From the NCBI GenBank assembly GCA_910589025.1, contig CAJURM010000003.1, forward strand, positions 1-64,000: a DNA stretch of 64,000 nt, given 5' to 3'. The notes beneath the pieces were generated by a model. It did no database searches, had not been told where the DNA came from, and worked only from the letters and a program-made list of their open reading frames with translations. The position numbers and the translations under genes are program-made. Positions 34,992 through 44,279 of this stretch are shown piece by piece. Positions within the stretch are counted from its first letter, which is position 1; every line of letters starts with the position of its first letter. This stretch comes from an uncultured Odoribacter sp. Its GTDB lineage: Bacteria > Bacteroidota > Bacteroidia > Bacteroidales > Marinifilaceae.

Positions 34992-36488
34992 ATGCAGATG
35001 AAAAAGATATTATATACATTGATCGGTATAGGGAGTCTGGTATTTGCGTCATGCGATATGGATAAATATCCGTATGATAAAATTCCTACCGATGAGGCTT
35101 TGCAAACAGCGAGCGATTTTGAAAATTTCCGGAATGGTTTTTATGCTTATGTTCGCGGACAGTTTACGGGTGATTACGTTTTACAACCGGAAATACAGGC
35201 TGACGGATTGAATGCTGTTATCGACTATTCCAATACTTACGGTAGTTTTTACCGTTGGCAGTTTACGGCAGAAGACGGCGGCGGTCAGTGGCCGACGTTC
35301 TATTCTCTGATCAGTAACTGTAACTTGATGATAGAAAAATCCGGCGATTTGATTCCGACGTTTTCTTCGGCAGACCAGGCGATTGCAAAGCGTGCCTTGG
35401 GAGATGCTTATTTTATGCGTGCTTTGGCTTACAATGAATTGACTCTCCGTTTCTGTAAAGCTTATAATTCTTCAACGGCAAGCAGTGATTTGGGAGTTGC
35501 TTTGGTAAAGAAGTATGCGCCTTCCAGTAGTTCTTCTACTTATCCTGCCCGTTCTTCATTGGCTGAAACTTATGCTTTGATAAAAAGCGACTTGGATTCG
35601 GCTACTAAATATGTTGCAGTTCCGGGTGCTCGTAATTCAGGTTATGTGACTGTGGATGCTGTGAGGGCTTTGAAGGCAAGGGTGGCTTTGCAGATGAAAG
35701 ATTATCCGGCAGCTATTGCAGCGGCTAAACCGTTGGTGGACGAAGGTGCTTATCCACTGGTTACTTCTGCCCAAGAGATGACAAGAATGTGGACCAATGA
35801 TGAGTCTACGGAAACTATTTTCCAGCCGATATTTAAAACAGGGCAGATGGGAAGTGCCAATGGTGCTATTCTGATTGATAAGTCGGCAAGCGGAACAAAG
35901 ATTCAACCGGATTTCATTCCTACAAAGACGGTTCTTGATTTGTATGACAAGGCCAATGACCTGCGTTTCGGAGTATATTTTAAAGCGGGTGAAATGACTT
36001 TTTCATCGGGAACAGTTACGCTGTATTATTGTGCGAAATATCCGGGTAATCCTGCTTTGTATACAGGATCAACGAATTTTGTGAATATGCCGAAGATTTT
36101 GCGTATTGCCGAGATGTATATGATTTTGGCCGAAGCGTATAATGAATCGGGGGATGCAACGAATGCGCTGGCTTATTTGAACGCTTTGAGAGCAAAACGT
36201 ATTGCCGGATATACGGCTCAATCCTATACTGGAGCCGCATTGATGAACGAGATTCGCAAAGAGCGTCAGAGGGAATTTTATATGGAAGGTTATCGCTTGT
36301 GGGATTTGAAGCGTTACGCTACCGGATTCTCCGGTCGTGTTCCGCAGAACGGCACCTTTGTTTATCTGAATAATAATGCCAATTCTACTGCAATCAGTAA
36401 AGAGGCGAGTGACTTCCGTTTCGTATGGCCTATCCCGACCCATGAAACGAATGCCAATCCTCAAATACAACAGAATAGCGGATATTAA
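34992..36488 (+). CDS. SusD/RagB-family lipoprotein, pair 4
   Basis: The 498-residue lipoprotein has its lipobox at VFASC (Cys21) followed by DMDKYPYDKIPTDEAL. SusD blocks are YFMRALAYNELTLRFCKAY, ILRIAEMYMILAEAYNESG, RQREFYMEGYRLWDLKRYATG and the tail FVWPIPTHETNANPQIQQNSGY. It starts 10 bp after SusC 4. The start may also be the ATG at 34998 (MKKILYT). It resembles SusD 1 in sequence, matching the likeness of SusC 4 to SusC 1. It is predicted to be expressed with SusC 4 from the invertible promoter. Confidence 0.92.
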   Translation: MQMKKILYTLIGIGSLVFASCDMDKYPYDKIPTDEALQTASDFENFRNGFYAYVRGQFTGDYVLQPEIQADGLNAVIDYSNTYGSFYRWQFTAEDGGGQWPTFYSLISNCNLMIEKSGDLIPTFSSADQAIAKRALGDAYFMRALAYNELTLRFCKAYNSSTASSDLGVALVKKYAPSSSSSTYPARSSLAETYALIKSDLDSATKYVAVPGARNSGYVTVDAVRALKARVALQMKDYPAAIAAAKPLVDEGAYPLVTSAQEMTRMWTNDESTETIFQPIFKTGQMGSANGAILIDKSASGTKIQPDFIPTKTVLDLYDKANDLRFGVYFKAGEMTFSSGTVTLYYCAKYPGNPALYTGSTNFVNMPKILRIAEMYMILAEAYNESGDATNALAYLNALRAKRIAGYTAQSYTGAALMNEIRKERQREFYMEGYRLWDLKRYATGFSGRVPQNGTFVYLNNNANSTAISKEASDFRFVWPIPTHETNANPQIQQNSGY

Positions 36489-36502
36489 AATTATTGATGA
36501 TT

Positions 36503-37327
36503 ATGAAGAATATATATATATTATTTATAGCCTTGTCTGCATTGTTTCTGACAGGCTGTGAGAATGATACTATTACATACAGCGGTCCGGACTTCGTTTC
36601 GTTTTCGGAAGCTACTGTTTCCAAAGCTATCCGTGCCGGTGAAGACGGAGTTGTTTCGATAGAAATCGGTTGTGCCGGTAAGAGCAATGAAGCCCGTACG
36701 TTTACTGTGGCTGTTGATGCAGCCAATACGACGGCGGTAGAAGGAACGGATTTTGATTTTGTATCCAAGACTGTGACAATTCCGGCAGGTGAGTATGTCG
36801 GAAAACTGCAGATCAAGGGAAATTATGATAATCTGACTCCGGAAGGGGTGACGTTGACCTTGAAATTAAATGTTGATGAAGGCATGATTCAGGAAGGAAC
36901 GACTACCGTATGTAAGTTGAACCTGAGCCGTTTCTTTGAATTCAATATGGATTGGTTGGAAGGTAATTGGCTGGCATCGGATACGAAAAACGGAGCACCG
37001 GATGGTGATCCTTATGATATGGCCATTGAGCAAGTTAATGGAGATACGATTGCTATCAAAGGATTATGGGGTACGCCTGCTGTTCTGAAAGGGATTGTAG
37101 ATTGGGATAATTCACAAATACAAATTCCGATGGGACAATATATGTATACACACAATACTTTGGGACATTTGTTCTTTTTTAATGTGCAGGGGACCAGTTT
37201 AATAAATGGACCTGTCATTTGTGAAGTTAGCTATAAAGGTATCGTAACGGGGACTTATGGTGTTTTGAATGAAAGTTACAGCGGTTGGTTTCCATTTGTT
37301 ACAACTATGGAAAAAATGGAAGAGTAG
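36503..37327 (+). CDS. Surface lipoprotein of operon 4 (SusE/F-like position)
   Basis: The 274-residue lipoprotein has its lipobox Cys at about residue 19 (FLTGC), followed by ENDTITYSGPDFVSFSEA. A Calx-beta-like block (TAVEGTDFDFVSKTVTIPAGEYVGKL) covers about 65-95, and a C-terminal half starts LEGNWLASDTKNGAP. Third genes of this kind after SusCD often encode extra surface substrate-binding proteins, which is the likely role here. The start at 36503 (MKNIYILF) is preferred: an ATG at 36497 and a TTG at 36494 lie upstream but add residues before the signal peptide. The gene follows SusD 4 by 14 bp and ends at a strong terminator. Only this one of the four pairs has such a third gene. Confidence 0.75.
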   Translation: MKNIYILFIALSALFLTGCENDTITYSGPDFVSFSEATVSKAIRAGEDGVVSIEIGCAGKSNEARTFTVAVDAANTTAVEGTDFDFVSKTVTIPAGEYVGKLQIKGNYDNLTPEGVTLTLKLNVDEGMIQEGTTTVCKLNLSRFFEFNMDWLEGNWLASDTKNGAPDGDPYDMAIEQVNGDTIAIKGLWGTPAVLKGIVDWDNSQIQIPMGQYMYTHNTLGHLFFFNVQGTSLINGPVICEVSYKGIVTGTYGVLNESYSGWFPFVTTMEKMEE

Positions 37328-37360
37328 AAATATTTTTCTTTTTGACATAATGTGATGATA

Positions 37361-37397
37361 TAGGCTGTCGGACGAAGGGATGACAGCCTATTTTTTT
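37361..37397 (+). terminator. Terminator of susCD operon 4
   Basis: TAGGCTGTC (37361-37369) and GACAGCCTA (37382-37390) pair perfectly and are followed by T7. Confidence 0.9.
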
Positions 37398-37425
37398 AAG
37401 ATGAGTAGTTAAATTCGGAGGCTAT

Positions 37426-38130
37426 ATGAAAAAATTATTTTTGATTTCTTTCTTTTTCGGTTGTATCTGTGTTCTACGGGCACAGGACGTAAATAGTATC
37501 AACTCTACGATGAATAATTTCCGGTTGAGCATGTTGCCGGAGGTTGCTTCTTTTGAGACGATTGGCCGGTATTATGATGGTAATCCTTTTTTGGAGAGTG
37601 AATGGCTTGCCGGACGGGTGGTGATGGAATCCGGACAGGTGTTGGAGTATCCGATGAAATATTTTGTGTATACGGACCAGATTTTGTTGAAGAATGAACA
37701 GGATTCCATTCGCAGTCTGAATTTGTCGGAACAGGTCCGGGATGTGAAAATCGGAGACCGTATTTTCGTTTACGACGAATATTACTGGGGAAGTAAGATG
37801 AAAAAAGGGATTCTGGAATTGCTTTATCGGGGTACTTTTGGTAATGTTTTTTTGCTTCATACCTGTAAAATAGAGAAAGGCAGGGAGGCCAACGGCTATC
37901 AGGAACGCGAAAAGGATGCTTTCCGGCAGCAGCATACCTTATATTATAATATAGAGGATGCAGAGATAACTGCATTGCCCCGTACTAAGAGGGATTTTTT
38001 CCGGATATTCGGAGTTTATGCGGCCAGGGTGGAAAAATTCTGTAAAGAAAACAGGTTGAAAACTAATCCGGAAGATATGCCCCGGATTTTTACTTACTAC
38101 GATGAATTGAAAAAAGAAGAAAATCAATAA
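37426..38130 (+). CDS. Secreted protein of unknown function
   Basis: The 234-residue protein has a signal peptide (MKKLFLISFFFGCICVLRAQ) and no family I recognise. The mature part is mixed in charge, with strands such as GRVVMESGQVLEYPMKYFVYTDQILL and a basic C-terminal half ending YDELKKEENQ. It should be periplasmic or outer-membrane associated. Unusually for this phylum, a canonical GGAGG lies at 37417-37421, about 5 bp before the ATG. The gene lies 29 bp after the terminator of operon 4, so it is probably separately transcribed. Its last 7 bp overlap the end of the converging DUF58 gene. Confidence 0.7.
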   Translation: MKKLFLISFFFGCICVLRAQDVNSINSTMNNFRLSMLPEVASFETIGRYYDGNPFLESEWLAGRVVMESGQVLEYPMKYFVYTDQILLKNEQDSIRSLNLSEQVRDVKIGDRIFVYDEYYWGSKMKKGILELLYRGTFGNVFLLHTCKIEKGREANGYQEREKDAFRQQHTLYYNIEDAEITALPRTKRDFFRIFGVYAARVEKFCKENRLKTNPEDMPRIFTYYDELKKEENQ

Positions 38131-39050
38131 AGTTTGCTCCGTTTGATGAGGTAGGGAAGCAGCACTTCGCGGAAGCCTTCGTTGATGTCGGCTTCTACGA
38201 AATCAATGTGGTATTGTCCGCAGCGGAGTTTTATTTCCTGGTAAAATTCCCGGATTTTCTCTTTGTAAGTCTCCCGAATTTCGTTGGGCGAAAATTTGAT
38301 TTCCCGTCCGCTTTCCATGTCGATGAAGATGTGGGGGCGGTTGGAGAACTCGAATTGTTCCTCCATGCGTTTGTCTTTCACATGAAACAGAATGATTTCG
38401 TGCTTGTTGTAACGCAGGTGTTGCAGGGCGGAAAACAGTTCTTCGGTGTTCCCGTTTGAAAACATGTCGGTAAAGAGGATGACAAGCGCCCGTTTGTCGA
38501 TACTGTCGGCCAATTGGTGGAGCACCTCTGCCGTGGCGGTCGGTTTGTTCAGCGGCACGGCATTTTCGCGCAGCAGGTTTTGCAGCAGGGCGTATTTCAT
38601 CTGCGCATGAGTGGGGGAAAGCCGGGAATCCGTCAGCGTTTCGATTTTATCCGAAAACAGGCAGATGCCGGAAGCATCGCGTTGCTTGCGGAGCATATAA
38701 ATGAGCGCGGCGGCGCAATACACTGAAAAGTGAAGTTTGGAAACCTTGTTGTCCGATTTGTAGGGGAAAAGCATGGAGGAAGAAGTGTCCAGCACAATGT
38801 AGGAGCGCAGGTTGGTTTCCTCCTCATATTGTTTGACAAAGAGCTTTTCCGTTCGGGCGTAGAGTTTCCAGTCTACGTGTTTGGTGGATTCCCCGTTATT
38901 GTATACTCGGTGCTCGGCAAACTCCACGGAGAAACCGTGATAAGGGCTGCGGTGCAAGCCTGTGATAAATCCCGACACAATCTGCGAAGCGATAAACTCG
39001 AGATTATCGAATTGTTCGTATTGAATGATTTCCTCTAACGTGGCAGCCAT
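38124..39050 (-). CDS. DUF58 domain protein with von Willebrand A-like fold
   Basis: The 308-residue protein carries HRSPYHGFSVEFAEHRVYNNGESTKHVDWKLYART, split here as the DUF58 hallmark block, and the metal-ion-dependent adhesion-like DTSSS near residue 90. A second metal-site Asp may lie in ILFTDMFS near 190. No signal peptide or membrane segment is present. DUF58 proteins usually sit beside a MoxR ATPase and membrane vWA proteins in aerotolerance-type operons. Here those partners are absent, which is mildly unusual, and the molecular role is unknown. The gene stands alone and overlaps the converging secreted-protein gene by 7 bp. Confidence 0.85.
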   Translation of the reverse strand: MAATLEEIIQYEQFDNLEFIASQIVSGFITGLHRSPYHGFSVEFAEHRVYNNGESTKHVDWKLYARTEKLFVKQYEEETNLRSYIVLDTSSSMLFPYKSDNKVSKLHFSVYCAAALIYMLRKQRDASGICLFSDKIETLTDSRLSPTHAQMKYALLQNLLRENAVPLNKPTATAEVLHQLADSIDKRALVILFTDMFSNGNTEELFSALQHLRYNKHEIILFHVKDKRMEEQFEFSNRPHIFIDMESGREIKFSPNEIRETYKEKIREFYQEIKLRCGQYHIDFVEADINEGFREVLLPYLIKRSKLY

Positions 39051-39066
39051 ATCGGGACGGGGATAA

Positions 39067-39114
39067 ATAAAAACGGAGAATCACGGAGAGTGCTGTCAGT
39101 CCCGGATTCTCCGT
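39067..39114 (-). terminator. Terminator of trxA
   Basis: ACGGAGAATC (39073-39082) and GATTCTCCGT (39105-39114) form a 10-bp stem followed on the minus strand by TTTTATTTATCC. It begins 7 bp beyond the trxA stop. Confidence 0.8.
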
Positions 39115-39120
39115 TATTTT

Positions 39121-39438
39121 TTAAAGTACAGCCTTTATTTTTTCAACCAATGATGTTTTTGGGGCAGCACCTACTTGTTTGTCGACAACTTCTCCGTTTT
39201 TGAAGAAAAGAATCGTCGGGATATTCCGGATGCCGAATCTTGCTGCGGTGGCGGGGCTGCTGTCCACGTCCACTTTGACAACGATAATTTTTCCCTCATA
39301 TTCTGCTGAAACTTCCTCAATAATGGGGAGCATCATTTTACATGGTCCGCACCATTCTGCCCAAAAATCCACTAAAACGGGAAGCCCTGCCTGTAAAACA
39401 GTTTCCTCAAAATTAGAATCATTCACTGAAATAGCCAT
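39121..39438 (-). CDS. trxA: Thioredoxin
   Basis: The 105-residue thioredoxin has the active site WCGPC in VDFWAEWCGPCKMM (about residues 26-39), the cis-proline in IRNIPTILFF (P74 region) and GAAPKTSLVEKI at the end. The start at 39438 (MAISVND) gives the normal family length; a start at 39513 would add 25 atypical residues. There is no signal peptide, so it is cytosolic and reduces protein disulfides with thioredoxin reductase. It lies 114 bp downstream of dnaE in the same direction and has its own terminator. Confidence 0.95.
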   Translation of the reverse strand: MAISVNDSNFEETVLQAGLPVLVDFWAEWCGPCKMMLPIIEEVSAEYEGKIIVVKVDVDSSPATAARFGIRNIPTILFFKNGEVVDKQVGAAPKTSLVEKIKAVL

Positions 39439-39552
39439 ATCAATTATTTTAAGTTCATAAATTACATATCTTTTCTTTTTTATACGGAAAAGATAAGAAA
39501 TAGATTGGTTCACATCCTGAAGCGGAACACTCTTCCACTTTATCCGGCGAAA

Positions 39553-42500
39553 TTAATTAATTTTCATCTTAATAACATCATTATTTTCAAAATATTCGTA
39601 CAATTCTCGGGAACGGTTTATTTTACAGCTTCGGGAGAACATTTTGACATTGTTGCCGCTTTTGTCATAGAGGACGAAGTTCAGAGGTACTTCCGTATTT
39701 TCTTCTGTGTGCTTTTCCGCATTGTTTGCATGCTGGGACTGGATGAATTGCTGGTTGATTTCGTTGAGCGTTTCCATATTCAGTTGCTCGATGTCGACCA
39801 GTAAGGTGATGGATTTTATCAAATTATCTCCGATAACCCCCAGCAAGTCGATACTTTGTATGTTAAATGAAAGGTCAGTAGGGTCGTTGCTCCATTTTTT
39901 GGTTTGTACCCTTCCCCGGATGTAAATGGCTGTTTCCAGGATGAAATAATTCCGGTATTTGATGTAGTCTTCTCCGAAAAACGGGAGTTCATAGGTGCCG
40001 CTGAAATCTTCTATTGTCAAGATGCCGAAATCATTGCCCTTTTTGGTTTTCCCTTGCCGCATATTGACAATGATGCCGGCAAGGGTGATGTCTTTTTCCC
40101 GGAAAGCCTCCATATTCGCGGAAAGTTCCTCCAGAGGAGTACACATGGCTTTGATTTCCAGTTTGTAACTGTCCAACGGGTGGGAAGTGAGGTAAATACC
40201 AATCAGTTCCTTTTCCCGTTTTGATTTTTCGAGGTCGCTCCACGGTTCGCAGTGCGGGATGTTCGGGCGTGCCACTTCATATCCTTCCATTCCTCCGAAA
40301 AGGGAAACCTGGAGATTCATGCTGTCTTTTTGATTTTTCTGTCCGAAATTGACCAATGTGTCCAGTACGGTACTGACGGCATCCACGGGTTGTATATATT
40401 GTGCGCGGTGGAAACCGAAACTGTCTAAACCTCCTGCGATGATCAGGTTTTCCAGCGTTTTTTTATTGACGCATTTATAATCTATCCGCTCAAAAAAATC
40501 AAATACATCTTTATACGGACCGTTTTTCTCCCGTTCTTCAATGATTTTTTCGACGGCGGCTTCACCGACCCCTTTAATGGCAGCCATACCGAAACGGATG
40601 TCCCCGTGGGTATTGACCGTAAAGTCATTGTCCGATTCGTTGACATCCGGGGCAAGCACTTTCAGTCCCATGCGTTTGCATTCGTCCATGAATACTGTCA
40701 CTTTTTCGATTTGTGACAAGTTGTTGCTCAGGTTGGCAGCCATGAACTCGGCGGGATAGTGGGCTTTCAGAAAACCGGTCTGGTAGGCGATGTAAGCGTA
40801 ACAGACGGAGTGTGACTTGTTGAATGCGTAAGAAGCGAAGGCTTCCCAGTCGCCCCAGATTTTATCTACCAGAGTTTCCACCTCTTTGCCGTTTTCTTTG
40901 GCTCCTTTTACAAATTCCGGATTGTTTTTACAACCTTCGATGAATTGGCCTTTCAGTTTGGCCATCATCTCGAATTGTTTTTTTCCCATCGCTTTACGCA
41001 GGGTATCCGACATACCTCGGGTAAAATTACCCAAAGCGCGTGACTGGAGCATTACCTGTTCTTGGTATACGGTGATTCCGTAAGTGTCTTTCAGATAGGG
41101 TTCCATCATGGGGTGGTCGTATTCAATCGGTTCTTCTCCGTGTTTACGTTTGATGAATTGCGGGATGTATTCCATAGGTCCCGGACGGTAGAGGGCATTC
41201 ATGGCAACCAGGTCCTCGAAACGGTTCGGTTGCAGTGCCCGCAGGTGTTTTTTCATTCCGGGGGACTCGAATTGGAACAGGCCTGTGGTGTCGCCCCGGG
41301 AGAAAAGTTTGAAGGTTTCTTCGTCGTCCAGGGGGATTTCGTTTTCATCCAGTGTGATGTGTTTGGATTTTTTGATGTTTTCCAGGCATGTTTTTATGAT
41401 GGAGAGGGTGCGTAGTCCCAGAAAGTCCATTTTGATCAAGCCGATGGGTTCCACAAAGTGCCCGTCGTATTGGGTGGTCATCAGACTCTCCCCCTCGGTG
41501 GGCATAATGGGAATATGGTCGGTCAGCGGGTCCCGGCTAATCAGAATTCCACAAGCGTGTACGCCGGTTTGCCGCACGGAGCCTTCCAGGGTTTCGGCAA
41601 ACTGAATGGTTTTGGATATTAAAGGGTTGGGCGAATTTTTTTCTTTTTCTAAGTCCGGATTTTCTTTGTATGCCTTTTTCAGCGTCATTTTCGGTGCTTC
41701 CGGCACCATTTTTGCCAGTCGGTTTGACTCGGCAAGGTCGAGTTTCAGTACGCGAGCCACATCTTTGATGGCCATTTTGGCTGCCATGCTGCCGAAGGTA
41801 ACAATGTGGGCCACTTTGTCTGCTCCGTATTTTTGTGTTACCCATTCCAATACTTGCTGGCGTCCGGCGTCATCGAAGTCTACGTCAATATCGGGGAGGG
41901 AAATACGGTCGGGATTCAGAAAACGTTCAAACAGTAAGTCGTATTTTACCGGGTCAATGTTTGTGATCCCCAGGCAATAGGCCACTGCGCTTCCGGCTGC
42001 CGAACCACGTCCCGGACCGACAATGACGCCCATTTCACGTGCAGCCTGGATGAAATCCTGTACAATGAGGAAGTAGCCCGGAAAACCCATTGTTTTCATG
42101 ATGTGCAACTCGAAAATGATGCGTTCCATGAGTTCCGGAGAAGGATTTTCACCGTAGCGTTTGGTTACGCCTTTCATGGTCAACTCTTTCAGGTAGTCGG
42201 CTTCCAGTTTGATACGGTAGAGGCGGTCGTATCCTCCTAATTTCTTGATTTTTTTGTTGGCTTCTTCTTCAGAGAGGACGACGTTGCCTTTTTCATCCCG
42301 GGTAAATTCGTTGAACAGGTCCTCCTGGGTGAATTTTTCCCGGTATTCTTCTTCCGTGCCGAGTTCGGGGGGAATGGGGAATACGGGCATCAGCGGGTCG
42401 GAGTCCAGTTCGTATATTTCTACTTTTTCAGTGATTTCTTGGGTGTTTTCTATGGCTTCCGGCAGGTCGGGAAACAAGTCAACCATCTCTTGGGTGGTTT

Positions 42501-43257
42501 TAAACCACTCTTGCCGTGTGTAGCGCATACGGTTGGGGTCGTCAATATCTTTGCGTGTGTTCAGGCAAATGAGCAGGTCGTGGGCTTCTGCATCCTCCGC
42601 ATTCAGAAAATGTACGTCATTTGTGGCGATGATTTTGATGTTCAGTTTTTGGGCTATTTTCCGTTTTTCCCGGATACAGAGTTCCTGGTTGTCGTATATC
42701 TCAGCTCTTTGCTTGGGGTCGGTGGTGGGATGGCGCATTACCTCTAAGTAATAGTCGTCACCGAGCAGGTCTTTGTACCATTGGGCGGCTTTTTCAGCTC
42801 CTTCCAGGTCGCCCGCCATGATTTTTTGATCGATTTCCCCACCCAGACAGGCAGAGGAAATAATCAGGCCTTCGTGGTGTTTCTCCAATAATTCTTTGTC
42901 GATACGTGGCCGGTAATAGAAACCGTCAACAAAAGCAGCTGAGGTTAGTTTTACCAGATTCCTGTAGCCCTTCAGGTTTTTTGCCAATATGATAAGGTGT
43001 TCACCGGAGCGGTCTATCGGTTTTTCTTTGTTGAATCGGGAGACCCGGGCGACGTATGCTTCGCAGCCTAAAATCGGTTTGATGCCCTTTTTCCGGCAGG
43101 TGTCGTAAAATAGTTTGATGCCGAACATGTTGCCGTGGTCGGTCAGCGACAAAGCGGGCATGCCGTCGGCAAGGGCTTTGTCAATCAATCCGGGAATACT
43201 GGCGGCACCGTCGAGTATGGAATATTGGGAATGGACGTGAAAGTGGGTGAATTTCAT
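39553..43257 (-). CDS. dnaE: DNA polymerase III alpha subunit
   Basis: The 1234-residue replicative polymerase has an N-terminal PHP domain (FTHFHVHSQYSILDGAAS; LTDHGNMFG), the palm with PDIDVDFDDAGR (catalytic acidic residues near 450), VGPGRGSAAGSAVAYC in the polymerase core and a C-terminal OB-type region (ITLAGIIVNMRQGKTKKGNDFG). The length is normal for DnaE of Bacteroidota. It copies the chromosome together with the clamp and epsilon proofreading subunit. It follows purN by 30 bp on the same strand and may be co-transcribed with it. No oddities were seen. Confidence 0.97.
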   Translation of the reverse strand: MKFTHFHVHSQYSILDGAASIPGLIDKALADGMPALSLTDHGNMFGIKLFYDTCRKKGIKPILGCEAYVARVSRFNKEKPIDRSGEHLIILAKNLKGYRNLVKLTSAAFVDGFYYRPRIDKELLEKHHEGLIISSACLGGEIDQKIMAGDLEGAEKAAQWYKDLLGDDYYLEVMRHPTTDPKQRAEIYDNQELCIREKRKIAQKLNIKIIATNDVHFLNAEDAEAHDLLICLNTRKDIDDPNRMRYTRQEWFKTTQEMVDLFPDLPEAIENTQEITEKVEIYELDSDPLMPVFPIPPELGTEEEYREKFTQEDLFNEFTRDEKGNVVLSEEEANKKIKKLGGYDRLYRIKLEADYLKELTMKGVTKRYGENPSPELMERIIFELHIMKTMGFPGYFLIVQDFIQAAREMGVIVGPGRGSAAGSAVAYCLGITNIDPVKYDLLFERFLNPDRISLPDIDVDFDDAGRQQVLEWVTQKYGADKVAHIVTFGSMAAKMAIKDVARVLKLDLAESNRLAKMVPEAPKMTLKKAYKENPDLEKEKNSPNPLISKTIQFAETLEGSVRQTGVHACGILISRDPLTDHIPIMPTEGESLMTTQYDGHFVEPIGLIKMDFLGLRTLSIIKTCLENIKKSKHITLDENEIPLDDEETFKLFSRGDTTGLFQFESPGMKKHLRALQPNRFEDLVAMNALYRPGPMEYIPQFIKRKHGEEPIEYDHPMMEPYLKDTYGITVYQEQVMLQSRALGNFTRGMSDTLRKAMGKKQFEMMAKLKGQFIEGCKNNPEFVKGAKENGKEVETLVDKIWGDWEAFASYAFNKSHSVCYAYIAYQTGFLKAHYPAEFMAANLSNNLSQIEKVTVFMDECKRMGLKVLAPDVNESDNDFTVNTHGDIRFGMAAIKGVGEAAVEKIIEEREKNGPYKDVFDFFERIDYKCVNKKTLENLIIAGGLDSFGFHRAQYIQPVDAVSTVLDTLVNFGQKNQKDSMNLQVSLFGGMEGYEVARPNIPHCEPWSDLEKSKREKELIGIYLTSHPLDSYKLEIKAMCTPLEELSANMEAFREKDITLAGIIVNMRQGKTKKGNDFGILTIEDFSGTYELPFFGEDYIKYRNYFILETAIYIRGRVQTKKWSNDPTDLSFNIQSIDLLGVIGDNLIKSITLLVDIEQLNMETLNEINQQFIQSQHANNAEKHTEENTEVPLNFVLYDKSGNNVKMFSRSCKINRSRELYEYFENNDVIKMKIN

Positions 43258-43287
43258 AGGACCGAGTGTTACAGAGCTTATCTCCGG

Positions 43288-43860
43288 TTACCGGAGTTTA
43301 GAAATTGTTTCTATGATGACATGCGGGAAATGTTCATATTCCAGGGCATGTACTTTTTGTGCCAGGGTGTCGGGCGTGTCTTCCGGAATGATGTCACAAC
43401 TGGCTTGGAAAATGATGTTCCCTTCGTCGTAATGTTCGTTGACGTAGTGAATAGTAATGCCGCTTTTCTTTTCTCCGGCGGCAATGACGGCCTCATGCAC
43501 CCGTGAGCCATACATCCCTTTCCCGCCGTAGGCAGGTAATAGAGCCGGATGGATATTGACAATGCGGTTTGGATAAGCAGTCGTGATGGCCGGGGGCATC
43601 AGCCAAAGGAAGCCTGCCAGTACGATAAAGTCGATTTGCCGTTCCCGGAGCTGGTGCAATATGTTTGCCGGGTCATTCAGCTCTTTGCGGTTGAATACGA
43701 CGGCGGGAATGTGGAATTTTTTTGCCCTTTCCAGAACATAGGCGTCCGGCACATTACAGAAGATGGAATCGACCGTTATATCGGGATTATTTGCCAAAGC
43801 GGTGATGATATTTTCAGCGTTAGAACCTGAGCCTGAGGCAAATATTGCTATTTTTTTCAT
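43288..43860 (-). CDS. purN: Phosphoribosylglycinamide formyltransferase
   Basis: The 190-residue enzyme shows FASGSGSNAENI near the N-terminus, the phosphate and folate-binding VNIHPALLPAYGGKGMYG around residue 100, and HYVNEHYDEGNII around 138 containing the catalytic His/Asp pair. It transfers a formyl group from 10-formyl-tetrahydrofolate to glycinamide ribonucleotide in purine synthesis. It is divergent from acpP-fabF across a 164-bp gap and precedes dnaE by 30 bp. Confidence 0.95.
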   Translation of the reverse strand: MKKIAIFASGSGSNAENIITALANNPDITVDSIFCNVPDAYVLERAKKFHIPAVVFNRKELNDPANILHQLRERQIDFIVLAGFLWLMPPAITTAYPNRIVNIHPALLPAYGGKGMYGSRVHEAVIAAGEKKSGITIHYVNEHYDEGNIIFQASCDIIPEDTPDTLAQKVHALEYEHFPHVIIETISKLR

Positions 43861-43945
43861 GTGTGTAATTAATTAAGAATCAATGCGATAAAGTTAGTAA
43901 AAGTTATATTCCTGCCAAAAAATTTTTTAGAAAAAAAATAAACTC

Positions 43946-43953
43946 TAACTTTG
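43946..43953 (+). promoter_or_regulatory. Promoter -7 box for acpP-fabF-rnc
   Basis: TAACTTTG matches TAnnTTTG, 72 bp before the acpP ATG, with a T-run about 19 bp upstream in the -33 position. Confidence 0.5.
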
Positions 43954-44024
43954 CCTCCGAATTTTGATAATTATGCGCGTGTTTTTCGCATAGAGTTAAT
44001 TATGTCTAATTAAAATTTAAGGTT

Positions 44025-44261
44025 ATGTCTGACATTACAAGCAGAGTAAAAGCTATTATCGTTGATAAATTAGGAGTGGATGAATCAGAAGTTACTCCGG
44101 AAGCTACATTTACGAATGATCTGGGTGCTGATTCTTTGGATACAGTGGAATTGATCATGGAGTTGGAAAAAGAATTCAACATTACTATTCCGGACGATCA
44201 GGCAGAAAAGATCACAACGGTAGGTGACGCTATCTCTTATGTAGAAGCTAACGCAAAGTAA
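44025..44261 (+). CDS. acpP: Acyl carrier protein
   Basis: The 78-residue acidic protein has the phosphopantetheine attachment site DSL with Ser37 in LGADSLDTVELIMELE. It carries growing fatty-acyl chains on the prosthetic arm. It is followed 18 bp later by fabF, the conserved acpP-fabF-rnc order of Bacteroidota, so the three genes are probably one transcript. It is of normal length with no signal peptide. Confidence 0.97.
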   Translation: MSDITSRVKAIIVDKLGVDESEVTPEATFTNDLGADSLDTVELIMELEKEFNITIPDDQAEKITTVGDAISYVEANAK

Positions 44262-44279
44262 AAAACAACAGATAATTTT

